Shown here: piece after piece, positions 33,436-42,515 of the stretch
Layout: every line of letters starts with the position of its first letter
Position numbering within the stretch: position 1 is the stretch's first letter
The notes under the pieces: model-generated
What the model was told of the DNA's origin: nothing
What the model saw: only the letters and a program-made list of their open reading frames with translations
Databases searched by the model: none
Origin: VAZQ01 sp036557665
GTDB taxonomy: Bacteria; Pseudomonadota; Alphaproteobacteria; Rhizobiales; Xanthobacteraceae
DNA length: 64,000 nucleotides
NCBI GenBank assembly: GCA_036557665.1
Contig: DATBHG010000044.1
Coordinates: 1 to 64,000, forward strand
Direction: 5' to 3'
Position numbers and translations under genes: made by a program

Positions 33436-34742
33436 CGATCGCAACGGACGACCCATACTCAGCGAGCCGACTGGGCTTTTCGGGCGACCGTACCGTGCGC
33501 AGCGCGCTTTTTTTGGCGACGTTTCTGCTCATTTGGCTGACGGCGAACCCGTTTCCAGATCTGTCCGATCCGAAGGTGCTCGAGCCGGTTGGCGAGGGCA
33601 ACTTTCTGGGCCAAACCCTCGCTCTCATACTGACTGCTTCGATGGCAGCGTTTGTCCTCCTGTCTGATGCACGTCTCCTCCTCCTGAAAAACTTGACGCC
33701 CTTGCTTCTCCTGACGCTATTCTGGTTTTCACTGTCCGCCGCAGCCTCTGCAGAGCCCTTTCTCGCCAGTCGCCGTTTGGTTCTCGCCGCAATAACGATT
33801 TTCCAGGCCTCGACCTTTCTTCTGCTCCCGGCCGATCGCGAGCACTTCGGCCGCCTGCTCGCGATCGGAGCATTGGCGATTTTGGCGCTCTGCTACGCAG
33901 GCGTTGTCTTTGCTCCTGAGCTTTCCATCCATCAAGCCAGCGATCTTCAAGAGCCGGAGCTCGCAGGGGATTGGCGCGGAGCCTTTGGCCACAAGAATGG
34001 CGCCGGGGCCGCCATGGCCGTGCTCGTCTTCGTCGGAATTTTCGTTTTCCGATCGTGCAGCTCGATCCTGGGAGCGCTCATCGTCGTGCTCGCCACGGTT
34101 TTCCTCGCATTCACCAGGTCGAAGTCTCCCATGTGGCTTCTGCCGTGCGTGTTTTTCATGACTCCCTTCATTCTTGCGTCTCGCCGAGCCGGCATAAAAG
34201 CTGTCTTTGCACTTGGCCTGCCGATCATCATCAGCGTGCTCACGATCGGATCCGTCTCGTCGGATGCGATCGGCACAATGGTGCACAACCTGCTTTCGGA
34301 TCCCACCTTTACAGGCCGAAACGTCATCTGGCGCTTCACCCTCGACCATATCGCGCAGCGCCCCATTCTCGGATACGGGTTTCAGGCGTTCTGGGGAACA
34401 AGCGAGCTCAAGTCCGCCTGGAGCTACCTCGAATCCTGGGGTTATCGCGCGAGCGACGCACATAACAGCTATCTCAACGTCGCGGTGATGACCGGCGTGG
34501 TCGGGCTGGTTCTGGCGATGCTGTGGACTCTGGTCCAACCGCTCAAGGACCACCTTGCGGTGCAGCGCAGGGGTGACGGCGACTCCGCCCTGAACACGAT
34601 GTTGATGCAAGCCTGGCTGTTCGGGCTGTGCATCTCCGGGTTCGAATCGGTGCTTTTCGACGGCGGCAACGTCATCTGGTTCATGATGCTCCTCGCCACG
34701 GCCGGATTTCGCTACCAGGCGATAGCAAAGCTGACTCGGTGA
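33432..34742 (+). CDS. Wzy/O-antigen-ligase-like polysaccharide polymerase
   Basis: A 436-residue integral membrane protein with about ten to twelve hydrophobic spans and a periplasmic loop around residues 270-350. The O-antigen ligase (Wzy_C) signature is recognisable in that loop: FTGRNVIWRFTLDHIAQRPI, LGYGFQAFW and the conserved DAHNSYLNVAVMTG. ExoQ of rhizobia is a typical relative. It joins undecaprenyl-linked repeat units in the periplasm. The start at ATG 33432 overlaps the previous stop, and its stop overlaps the next gene, so translation is coupled in the middle of the operon. Confidence 0.85.
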   Translation: MTIATDDPYSASRLGFSGDRTVRSALFLATFLLIWLTANPFPDLSDPKVLEPVGEGNFLGQTLALILTASMAAFVLLSDARLLLLKNLTPLLLLTLFWFSLSAAASAEPFLASRRLVLAAITIFQASTFLLLPADREHFGRLLAIGALAILALCYAGVVFAPELSIHQASDLQEPELAGDWRGAFGHKNGAGAAMAVLVFVGIFVFRSCSSILGALIVVLATVFLAFTRSKSPMWLLPCVFFMTPFILASRRAGIKAVFALGLPIIISVLTIGSVSSDAIGTMVHNLLSDPTFTGRNVIWRFTLDHIAQRPILGYGFQAFWGTSELKSAWSYLESWGYRASDAHNSYLNVAVMTGVVGLVLAMLWTLVQPLKDHLAVQRRGDGDSALNTMLMQAWLFGLCISGFESVLFDGGNVIWFMMLLATAGFRYQAIAKLTR

Positions 34743-35989
34743 CGAGCGTGTTGCGACCCACATCCTGCCTCCTGGCGATCAACAACTACTTCTACCCGCG
34801 CGGAGGCGCGGAGGTCCTGTTTCTGGAGCAGAATCGGATTCTCGAAAGCATGGGATGGCAGGTTGTTCCATTCGCGATGCGCCATCCTAAGAACCTGCCG
34901 ACATCCTGGGCCGAGTTCTTCCCCGACGAGATCGAGCTCGGCCATGAGTACACTCTTGGCCGCAAGCTGTTGCACGCTCAGCGCGTAGTCTATTCGCTGC
35001 AAGCCCGTCGCAATTTGTCGAGGCTGCTCGACCGCGTGCGCCCCAGCATCGCGCATGCGCACAATATCTATCACCACCTCTCGCCTTCAGTGCTCTCCGT
35101 GTTGCGCAGTTGCGCAATCCCGACGGTGATGACGGTCCACGACCTCAAGCTTGCCTGCCCCGCCTATACGATGATGGCATACAACAAGCCGTGTGAGCGG
35201 TGCCGCGGCGGCATGATCCACAACGTCGTCCGGCACCGCTGCATCAAAGGATCCCTTGCCCTGAGCGGGCTGGTCATGATGGAGACGGCGGCGCACCGGC
35301 TCTCGCGGATATACGAAAGGAACGTAGACCGGTTTATCGCCCCCAGCCGCTTCATTCTGGATAAGCTGGTGGAATGGGGATGGTCGCGCGACCGGTTCAC
35401 CTACATCCCCAATTTCGTCGATCTCGACCGCTTCCGTCCAACCTCTGAGACCGGCAGCCGATTTTTGTACTGCGGTCGTCTGGAAAATCTCAAAGGTGTG
35501 GCCACCTTGCTGCAGGCCGCGGCAGTTGCCAGGCAACCGCTGACCCTTGTCGGTACCGGACCGCACGAAGCCCAATTGCGAGCGCTTGCCCGGCAAGTCG
35601 GCGCCGACGCGGTATTCCTCGGGCATCAAAGCAAGGACGCGCTCGTCGACGTCATTCAGTCCGCTCGTGCAGTCGTGGTGCCGTCGGAATGCCTCGAGAA
35701 TGCACCGCTCGCCCTGCTCGAAGCCTATGCCGCGGGACGACCGGTGATCGGCTCGCGCATCGCGGGCATCCCGGAGCTGATCCGAGAGGACGAAACCGGA
35801 GCCCTGTTCGCCCCCGGCGATGTGCAGAGCCTTGCCTCCGTGCTCGGCCGTTTCGCCGGGCTGCCCGGCCACCGCCTGGCGGCCATGGGAGCCGCGGGAC
35901 GGCACTGGGCCGAACGGGAGTTCAGCGCAACAAGCTATCGAAATCGGCTCCTTGCCTTGTACGACTCGTTATCAGCGAGGGTGTCGTGA
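34739..35989 (+). CDS. Glycosyltransferase family 4 (first)
   Basis: A 416-residue GT-B enzyme. The N-domain has NNYFYPRGGAEVLF (glycine-rich acceptor loop) and VMTVHDLKLACPAYT. The C-domain carries FLYCGRLENLKGVATLL and the donor motif ENAPLALLEAYAAGRPVIG (E-x7-E), the hallmark of retaining GT4 enzymes. An internal segment with CERCRGG and RHRCIKGSL suggests a Cys cluster in the insert near residues 150-175, seen in several GT4 proteins. The GTG at 34739 overlaps the polymerase stop (GTGA). It adds one sugar of the repeat unit on the cytoplasmic side. Confidence 0.85.
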   Translation: MTSVLRPTSCLLAINNYFYPRGGAEVLFLEQNRILESMGWQVVPFAMRHPKNLPTSWAEFFPDEIELGHEYTLGRKLLHAQRVVYSLQARRNLSRLLDRVRPSIAHAHNIYHHLSPSVLSVLRSCAIPTVMTVHDLKLACPAYTMMAYNKPCERCRGGMIHNVVRHRCIKGSLALSGLVMMETAAHRLSRIYERNVDRFIAPSRFILDKLVEWGWSRDRFTYIPNFVDLDRFRPTSETGSRFLYCGRLENLKGVATLLQAAAVARQPLTLVGTGPHEAQLRALARQVGADAVFLGHQSKDALVDVIQSARAVVVPSECLENAPLALLEAYAAGRPVIGSRIAGIPELIREDETGALFAPGDVQSLASVLGRFAGLPGHRLAAMGAAGRHWAEREFSATSYRNRLLALYDSLSARVS

Positions 35990-37185
35990 AAGCCTTCAAG
36001 CTGGGGCCGCCTGGAGCTCGATCGGCATCTGCATTGCGCGTGACGATGCTGGGATTACGCGGATTTCCCGATGTGCAAGGCGGCGTGGAGACCCATGCGC
36101 AAAACCTCGCCCTGCAGCTCGTGGAGCTTGGATGCAAGGTCGAGGTGCTCACGCGCAGCGGATATATTCCCCGCGGAAGCAGCCGCAGCTGGAGAGGCAT
36201 AGAGCTCGTTCGCCTCTGGTCACCCCGCATCAAGGGGCTGGAGGCGTTTGTGCATTCATTTTTGGGCGTCCTGCGGGCTGCGTGCACTCGACCGGACATC
36301 CTCCATATCCATGCCATTGGACCCGCGCTTTTTACGCCCCTTGCGCGCGCTCTCGGGTTGCGCGTGGTCGTGACTCATCACGTTCTCAATTACGAGAATG
36401 AGAAATGGGGAGCGCTGGCGCGAGCGATCTTGCGCCTGGGGGAACGGGCGGGAATGATTTTCGCAAACGGCCGCATTGCCGTCTCGCGGGAATTGGCGCG
36501 CTGCATGGAGCGCATTTATCACGTCCCGGTCACCGCGATCCCCAACGGCATTGCAATGCCGCAAGCAGTGCAGTCAACGGCAATCCTGCAGGCGTTCGGC
36601 CTGGTGCCCTTCCGCTTCGTCTTGATGGTGGCCCGCATTGATGAGCAGAAGCGGCAGCTGGACCTGCTGGAAGCCTTTGGCCGCGTCGAGCACCACGGCT
36701 GGAAGCTCGCATTCGCGGGCGGCGTCGATTACACCGGAGACTATGCGCGCGCAGTGCACGAGTGCGCGCGCAAGATTCCGGGCGTGGTGATGCTCGGTCA
36801 CCAAGGTCGCGAGGAGCTTGCGCAGCTCTACGGGCATGCCGCCGTCTTTGTTCTGCCGTCGAGCCACGAAGGCCAGCCGATCGCCGTCTTGGAGGCGCTC
36901 AGCTATGGCTGCCCCGCGATCTTGAGCGATATACCAGCCCATCGGGAGCTTGCCCTCGTCGGTATCGAGCTCTTTCCCGTCGGCGACATTCCAGACTTGG
37001 CAGACCGGCTTGAAAGATGCTTTCGCCAGCCGGCGATCGATCGTCTCAGCGCAGCGGAACGCGAGCGCATCATGCGCGGTCATGACTGGGGACAGATCGC
37101 CCAGAGGACGTTGAACGTGTACATCGACGCGCTCCGTCGAGGCGCCGGCGGCTTGACGCATGATTCGCCTCGACTTTCACCGTGA
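35986..37185 (+). CDS. Glycosyltransferase family 4 (second)
   Basis: A 399-residue GT-B enzyme. N-domain MLGLRGFPDVQGGVETHAQN (the G-G-V-E-T acceptor loop typical of WcaL/RfaG-like proteins), DILHIHAIGP and VVTHHVLNYE; C-domain VARIDEQKRQLDLLEAF and the donor motif SSHEGQPIAVLEALSYGCPAI. Start GTG 35986 overlaps the previous stop in GTGA, the third such overlap in a row. It is distinct in sequence from the first GT4, so it probably adds a different residue. Confidence 0.85.
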   Translation: MKAFKLGPPGARSASALRVTMLGLRGFPDVQGGVETHAQNLALQLVELGCKVEVLTRSGYIPRGSSRSWRGIELVRLWSPRIKGLEAFVHSFLGVLRAACTRPDILHIHAIGPALFTPLARALGLRVVVTHHVLNYENEKWGALARAILRLGERAGMIFANGRIAVSRELARCMERIYHVPVTAIPNGIAMPQAVQSTAILQAFGLVPFRFVLMVARIDEQKRQLDLLEAFGRVEHHGWKLAFAGGVDYTGDYARAVHECARKIPGVVMLGHQGREELAQLYGHAAVFVLPSSHEGQPIAVLEALSYGCPAILSDIPAHRELALVGIELFPVGDIPDLADRLERCFRQPAIDRLSAAERERIMRGHDWGQIAQRTLNVYIDALRRGAGGLTHDSPRLSP

Positions 37186-37203
37186 GCATTCGTTGTTGCG
37201 CAA

Positions 37204-38322
37204 ATGCAGAGCCAAGCCAGACTGGTTGAAATGCAGGACAAGCTCAAGCCTACTGTAAGCATCATCATCAAGACGCTGAATGAGCAACGCCACGTGACGT
37301 CCGCCATCGAGAGCGCGCTTGCATCGCTCGATGAAATGGACGGCGAGGTCATCCTGGCCGATTCGGCATCAACCGACCTGACCGTCCGGATCGCGCAGAA
37401 ATATCCGATCAAGATCGTTCGATTGGAGCACTTTGGCGATCGCTCCTGCGGAGTGGGCGCACAGCTCGGGTTTCAGTACAGTAGCGGCCGTTATCTGTGC
37501 CTCATGGACGGAGACATGCGGCTGCGGCCCGGGTTCCTTCCCGCTGCAATTCGTTTCCTGGAAGGGAATCCACGGGTGGGCGGCGTCGGTGGAATGATCG
37601 TCGAATGCGAAACCGACAACCGTGAATTTGCGCAACGCATGAAACGACCCGATTCCGATCGTCAGCCTGGACCTGTGACGCGGCTCGACTGCAGCGGCGT
37701 GTATCGGCGCACCGCCATCGAAACGATCGGCTATCTGACCGACCGCAATCTTCATGCCGGCGAGGAGCTGGATCTCGGAGCCCGTCTGCACGCGCGCGGA
37801 TGGACGCTCGCGCGGATCGGACTGCCGGCGGTCGATCATCACGGTCATGGCGGAAGCGCATTCCGGCTGCTGCTGCGACGTTTCAGAACACGGATATCGT
37901 TCGGGATGGGCGAGGTGGTCCGCGCGGCCGTGGGCCAGCCTCATTTCTGGTTTGTCATCCGAAACGACCGGAAGATGCCGCTGTGCGCGCTCGTGCTCGG
38001 CTGGTGGCTGGCCATTATGGCCACCCCTTTCCTGCTGGGCGGAGCTGCGGGTCTCCTTGCGGTTGCGGGCGTTGCCCTATTCCCTTTCGCGGTGATGTGG
38101 TTGCGCTGGCGCTCGCTCTATGACGGCATCTACTCTGTGGCGGCGTGGAACCTGTTCACCTTCAGCTTCCTCCCTGGGTTCCTGCGGTCCCGCGTTCCTC
38201 CAACGCTCTGGATCGAAAGCACTGTGGTCAAACAGGGCCCCTCTCCCGATGCGCTTGCTCAGTGGCGGTCACTCTCCTCCACCGCAGGAGAATCAAACAC
38301 AACCGAAGAAGTCAGCGCATGA
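37204..38322 (+). CDS. Glycosyltransferase family 2, membrane-anchored (second copy)
   Basis: A 372-residue paralogue of the GT2 at 32326-33435. They share SIIIK-x-x-NE, GEVILAD-x-ASTD-x-TV, DRSCG-GAQLGFQ-SSG, GEELDLGARLH-RGW and the C-terminal membrane segment RWRSL-x-x-GIYSVA-WN. The metal motif is MDGDMRL instead of MDADMRL. The duplicates bracket the polymerase and the two GT4 genes, so an operon-internal duplication has diverged, probably to add the same sugar type at another position. The start at ATG 37204 lies 18 bases after the GT4 stop; ATG 37231 is an alternative. Last gene of the operon. Confidence 0.85.
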   Translation: MQSQARLVEMQDKLKPTVSIIIKTLNEQRHVTSAIESALASLDEMDGEVILADSASTDLTVRIAQKYPIKIVRLEHFGDRSCGVGAQLGFQYSSGRYLCLMDGDMRLRPGFLPAAIRFLEGNPRVGGVGGMIVECETDNREFAQRMKRPDSDRQPGPVTRLDCSGVYRRTAIETIGYLTDRNLHAGEELDLGARLHARGWTLARIGLPAVDHHGHGGSAFRLLLRRFRTRISFGMGEVVRAAVGQPHFWFVIRNDRKMPLCALVLGWWLAIMATPFLLGGAAGLLAVAGVALFPFAVMWLRWRSLYDGIYSVAAWNLFTFSFLPGFLRSRVPPTLWIESTVVKQGPSPDALAQWRSLSSTAGESNTTEEVSA

Positions 38323-38354
38323 TTTTCAAGCCGATCTCTTGCTACAACATGTCT

Positions 38355-38387
38355 CCGTCATGACCGGGCTTGTTTCGGCGATCCACG
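38355..38387. repeat. Palindromic intergenic repeat remnant
   Basis: The 93-base convergent gap between the GT2 and flippase genes contains a worn copy of the alphaproteobacterial CGTCATG-CCGGGCTTGT-CGG-ATCCACG palindrome. The stem CCGGGC...GCGAT is now imperfect. It is a repeat by recollection of its form, with possible terminator action. Confidence 0.35.
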
Positions 38388-38415
38388 CTTTGGCTGCGCA
38401 TGACATGGCACGCAG

Positions 38416-39876
38416 CTACTCCATCAACCTGGCTCCCGCTCCCTTGCTCGCCGACGCTGCGTAGTAGATCCCTATCGCCGCAATCACGCTGCATGCGACG
38501 ATAGTGCCGCCGGCAGATCCGCCGGCTGCATTGCCGGCAAGTGCCAGCGTTCCTGTTGCGATGACAGCGGCATCGACCGGATGCACAGTCCGGATATTGA
38601 ACATCTTCTGCACCCGCCCTGCAATCATCGGCTTGAACAGCAACGTCGAGGCTATCATCGCAACGGGGATGGAAGCCACGCCGAGCCAAGGGGCTGCGAA
38701 GAAGGGAAACGTGATCAGGACAAGGAAGGAGCAACCGGTGACGGCCAGAGGAATGTTCGGCTGCCCGGCCATGATCAGCAGCCGATCCGACGTATCGAAG
38801 AAAGATTGAACGAACGGCGGAATGGCGAGCCAGATGATAAAACTCTGAGCACTGCCGTAGTTGCCGAAAAGGGGCAGCAGAAATGGTGCGGTGAGCAATA
38901 GTCCGGCAATCGTGAACGCTCCGCAGCCGATCATCAGCCGCCGGCAGAATTCCACCTCGCGTCTCAAGCTCGCAAAGTCGGCCACCTGGATCAAGGCGCC
39001 GGCGCGCGGCGCAAATCTTTTCAGGATTGCAAGCTGGAAGAACGCGAACAGGGCGGCTATGCGCGAGGCCACGACGTAATCCGCCACTGCTGCTGACGGA
39101 AACAGGGCCCCGGCGACGAGAATGTCGACCGCGCCGAGCTGATTGGCGAACAATGTGGCGGCCACGAACTTGCCGCAGTAGCTGTAGTCCCAGGAGGTCC
39201 AGCGCCGGAAACCCGAGATCGAGGGGTCCCACAGCCGCTGCGCCGCCCAAAGCCATGGCACCAGGACGGAGACCGTGAGCACGTGCGCGACATAGCCCTC
39301 CGACAGATGAAGCCAGCCGAGCAGAGGCAGCAGAACGAGGCGCACGGTATTCGGGGCGACCTCGCCCAACGCGATGGATTCGGAGACCCGCGACCGGCCC
39401 TCGAGGGCTCCGGTAGCGACAACAAGCAGGGTATTGAACACTGCAAACGGCGCAAGCTGCCGCAGCCAGCCGGCGAGATTGGGCTTGCCCAAGGCGTCTG
39501 CGATCGGCTGGGCGGCGATGATCCCTATGACCGCGATACACGCGGAAACAACCGCCCCGAGCACCGCCGAGTATCGATGCAGGCGAACTTCAAGCTCGAC
39601 GTCGTTTGACTGGCGCGAGACATGGTACAGAAGGACGAGCGAGCCGCCGATACCGAGCGCAACGGCTGCAACGCGGTAGAAACCGAACGCCGTCATCAGA
39701 TCGCCGAAAGCGTCCTTCGACAACAGCCGGCCCAGCATGATCAATACCAGGAACTGCGAGGCCAGCCCAAAGATGCGAATGCCCGATCCGACGATCAGGA
39801 TGTTCAGATAGGCACCCGCGCGCCCACCTTGAAGCGCCGCACGGAGCAAAGTTGCAGGAGAACGTGCAAGCTGCAC
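38416..39876 (-). CDS. Wzx-like polysaccharide flippase (MOP superfamily)
   Basis: A 486-residue membrane protein with twelve to fourteen hydrophobic helices. It opens AYLNILIVGSGIRIFGLASQ and has the conserved early motif of the PST/MATE-like fold (LGRLLSKDAFGDLMTAFGFY). It moves undecaprenyl-linked repeat units across the inner membrane for the Wzy-like polymerase in the preceding operon. It runs on the opposite strand, converging on the GT2 gene and divergent from the Wzz/ExoP-like gene, so it has its own promoter in the 39.88-40.27 kb space. Confidence 0.82.
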   Translation of the reverse strand: MQLARSPATLLRAALQGGRAGAYLNILIVGSGIRIFGLASQFLVLIMLGRLLSKDAFGDLMTAFGFYRVAAVALGIGGSLVLLYHVSRQSNDVELEVRLHRYSAVLGAVVSACIAVIGIIAAQPIADALGKPNLAGWLRQLAPFAVFNTLLVVATGALEGRSRVSESIALGEVAPNTVRLVLLPLLGWLHLSEGYVAHVLTVSVLVPWLWAAQRLWDPSISGFRRWTSWDYSYCGKFVAATLFANQLGAVDILVAGALFPSAAVADYVVASRIAALFAFFQLAILKRFAPRAGALIQVADFASLRREVEFCRRLMIGCGAFTIAGLLLTAPFLLPLFGNYGSAQSFIIWLAIPPFVQSFFDTSDRLLIMAGQPNIPLAVTGCSFLVLITFPFFAAPWLGVASIPVAMIASTLLFKPMIAGRVQKMFNIRTVHPVDAAVIATGTLALAGNAAGGSAGGTIVACSVIAAIGIYYAASASKGAGARLME

Positions 39877-40270
39877 CGTTAATTCAAGCTCCCATCGCGC
39901 CGACCTGACGGGCAGAGCAATAGATTGCCCCGCAGCTGAGGTGCATGCTTCCTGAGATTTACCTTAACGGCCCGCACCCGGTCGGATGCGCAAGGAGCCG
40001 CAATCAGATAAGCCGAAAGCAGCCCAGGCATCCCCGCACCGCGCAACCATTCAACCAGCAGAGTCCACAGCAGGTCTGCCGTCATGTCGAGCGGGGAAAT
40101 CCTGCCTCGGCAGAATCTCGCGGTGTGCGCACGAGCGTTAACTGTGATGGCGGAGGAGTTAACAAATCGTAGCGAAATTGCTGGACATCGCCGAGCCCCC
40201 GCACGAAGAGTCCAGTAAATCCGAAGAGCGAACCTCGCTGCGGGGGGAAGCGCCGCTCTCATTCGGCAGT
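39877..40270. promoter_or_regulatory. Divergent control region of flippase and ExoP-like genes
   Basis: A 394-base space with no convincing gene; a minus-strand frame covering most of it lacks family features. Two identical palindromic GTTAAC boxes at 40137-40142 and 40158-40163 are 21 bases apart, that is two helical turns, which suits a dimeric regulator. They lie about 110 bases before the ExoP-like ATG. Candidate only. Confidence 0.35.
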
Positions 40271-42439
40271 ATGTCCTGTTCTGCCAATCGCGATGGTCTG
40301 CCAATGTTTCATCAGACGCAAGTATTCAAATCGGCGGCGATTGAGCCACCCGAGCCGGTCCGTGAGGTCGAAACGCCTCCTGCGAGTCTGCTCGAGCTCG
40401 AAAGGCTCTGGCGCGCGGTACGCAATCACAAGAAGCTGATCGCGGCAACTACGCTGATGTCGCTGCTCGCGGCGATCGCGTTCGCGCTCGTGGCAAAGCC
40501 GCAGTACACCGCCACAACGCAGATTCTCATCGACCCCACCGATTTGCGCGCCGTCGAGAACGGTCTCACTCCCAACAATCAGCTCTCCGACCTCGCCGTC
40601 CTGCAAGTGGAGAGCCAGGTCCGCGTGCTCACCTCCGACAGCGTCCTGCGGCGCGTGATTGCAAGTGAAAAGCTCGGATCGGATCCGAAACTCACGGGAG
40701 GCGCGCCCTCGCCCTGGGGCGCGGCGATTGCAGCCGTCGCAAAGCCCCTGGGTATTGCTCGTCCTACTGGCAGCGGCGCCGATCCGACACTTGCTGCGCT
40801 TGCCGAGCTCCAGAAACGCATTCGTGTGAAACGCGCGGAGCGGACCTATGTGGTCGATGTGAGCGTAACGACGGACGATCCGGCTAAATCGGCTCGAATA
40901 GCCAATGCGCTGGCACAAGCATACCTCGCCGATCAGACCGCATCGCGATCCGACGCGGCCCGTCAAGTCTCCGAGTCGCTCGCCGCCCGGCTGAACGAGC
41001 TGAAAGACCGGGTGCGCATCGCGGAGCAGAAAGTCGAGGAATTCAAGGCACGCAACAACATCGTGGGCGCCAGCGGCCAGCTCGTGAACGAGCAGCAGGT
41101 GAGCGAGCTGAACAATCAGCTTTCGCTGGCGCGAGCACGCACCGCGGAAGCCAAGTCGCGGTTCGATCAGCTGCAGGGCATGCGGCGGTCCGGGGCCGAC
41201 GTCGGCGCTTTTACCGAGGCGGTCCAGTCGCAGACCATGGCGGCTTTGCGCTCGCAATACGCCGATGTCATGCGTCGAGAGGCTGAGCAGACCACCTCGC
41301 TTGGAGAGCGTCACCCGGCCGTGATCGAGATTCGCGCACAGGCTCAACGCCTTCGTCGGGTCATTGCCGAGGAGGTCAACCGCATCGCAGAGGCCGCGCG
41401 GAGCGATTACGAGCGTGCGCGCAACAGCGAGGAAGGATTGTCGCGAAGGCTCGAGGCGCTCAAACGCAATACCATGACCACCAACGAGGCCCGGATCGGC
41501 CTGCGCGAGCTGGAGCGCGACGTGCAGGCAAGCCGTAGGGTCTACGAAGCCTTCCTGGTGCGTTCGCGCGAGACCGGCGAGCAGGAGCGGTTGGACACCA
41601 AGAACGTCCGCGTCATCTCGCGAGCCGATCCGCCGCTGCGCCGCAGCTGGCCGCCATCCTACGCGCTGATCGCCTTGGGGGCCATGCTGCTGGGCGCATC
41701 GGGGGGGACCGGATTGGCGTTCTTGCGAGAGCTCGGCAAATCATCCGAACGTTCAACGGATGCTCCGGCAGACGCCTCCGTCGAGCTGCCGCTGCTGGCG
41801 GTTCTGCCTGCGACCGGAGCGGCCGATCCGTTGCGAGCTTTCGAGGACCCCAAGTCGCGCTCGGCCGCGGAGATCCGCAAGTTGCACGACACGTTGCGGT
41901 CGGGACGTAAAAAATGGCAGGGTCAAAGCATCCTGCTGCTTTCGTCCGAGAGCGGCGGTGAGGCTGCGGTGGTTGCATTCAGCTTGGCCCTGGTTGCCGC
42001 CGCAAGCCACACCGTGTTGCTCATCGACGCGGATACCCACCGCCAAGGCGCCTCGGGCATCTGCCCAAGCGACTCGGCCGGGCTCATGGATGTCGCCTCG
42101 GGTCAGAAGCTCCTTTCCGAGGCTGTCGTTCGTGATCCGCAGACCAACATCAACATGCTGCCGCTGTTTGCGCAACGGATCGGCAGCTACCGCGACATAG
42201 AGAACAATCAGATCAAAGCTGCTTTTGACCAGACAAAACGCTACGATCTTGTCCTCGTGCTGACGACAATGCGCGAGGGCGATCCGATCGGAAGCTTCTT
42301 CGCCGAGCTCGTGGATTCCATCGTCTTGATTGCCAGGGAGGGCGCAACTGGCGGGGGCATCGTTAACCGCGCTGTTGCATTGCTCGGAGCCGACGCACCG
42401 AAGATCAAGGGGACTGTACTGACCAAGGTCAAAGCATGA
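40271..42439 (+). CDS. Wzz/ExoP-like chain-length protein with degenerate BY-kinase domain
   Basis: About 722 residues from ATG 40271 (ATG 40304 and an upstream TTG are alternatives). The N-terminal Wzz domain has a first membrane helix (LIAATTLMSLLAAIAFALV), a periplasmic coiled coil rich in QxxVSELNNQ repeats and a GNVR-like region, and a second helix (YALIALGAMLLGASGGTGLAF). The C-terminal part is a BY-kinase fold. The P-loop expected as GEGKS reads SSESGGEAAVV, Walker B is YDLVLVLTTM, and no tyrosine cluster ends the chain; only VLLIDADTHRQG (Walker A') is normal. It probably sets chain length without kinase activity. Confidence 0.78.
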   Translation: MSCSANRDGLPMFHQTQVFKSAAIEPPEPVREVETPPASLLELERLWRAVRNHKKLIAATTLMSLLAAIAFALVAKPQYTATTQILIDPTDLRAVENGLTPNNQLSDLAVLQVESQVRVLTSDSVLRRVIASEKLGSDPKLTGGAPSPWGAAIAAVAKPLGIARPTGSGADPTLAALAELQKRIRVKRAERTYVVDVSVTTDDPAKSARIANALAQAYLADQTASRSDAARQVSESLAARLNELKDRVRIAEQKVEEFKARNNIVGASGQLVNEQQVSELNNQLSLARARTAEAKSRFDQLQGMRRSGADVGAFTEAVQSQTMAALRSQYADVMRREAEQTTSLGERHPAVIEIRAQAQRLRRVIAEEVNRIAEAARSDYERARNSEEGLSRRLEALKRNTMTTNEARIGLRELERDVQASRRVYEAFLVRSRETGEQERLDTKNVRVISRADPPLRRSWPPSYALIALGAMLLGASGGTGLAFLRELGKSSERSTDAPADASVELPLLAVLPATGAADPLRAFEDPKSRSAAEIRKLHDTLRSGRKKWQGQSILLLSSESGGEAAVVAFSLALVAAASHTVLLIDADTHRQGASGICPSDSAGLMDVASGQKLLSEAVVRDPQTNINMLPLFAQRIGSYRDIENNQIKAAFDQTKRYDLVLVLTTMREGDPIGSFFAELVDSIVLIAREGATGGGIVNRAVALLGADAPKIKGTVLTKVKA

Positions 42440-42515
42440 AAAGGCGCGATCCTAACCTGAAGCCGCTACAGCGCCGAATTGGCGGGTGCAATCTCGCCGT
42501 CTTCCGGCACGTCCT

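Noticed and set aside
39879..40304. A 141-codon minus-strand frame in the flippase/ExoP gap
   Set aside because: No ribosome site, Arg-rich composition, overlaps the presumed control region and the ExoP start; treated as chance.
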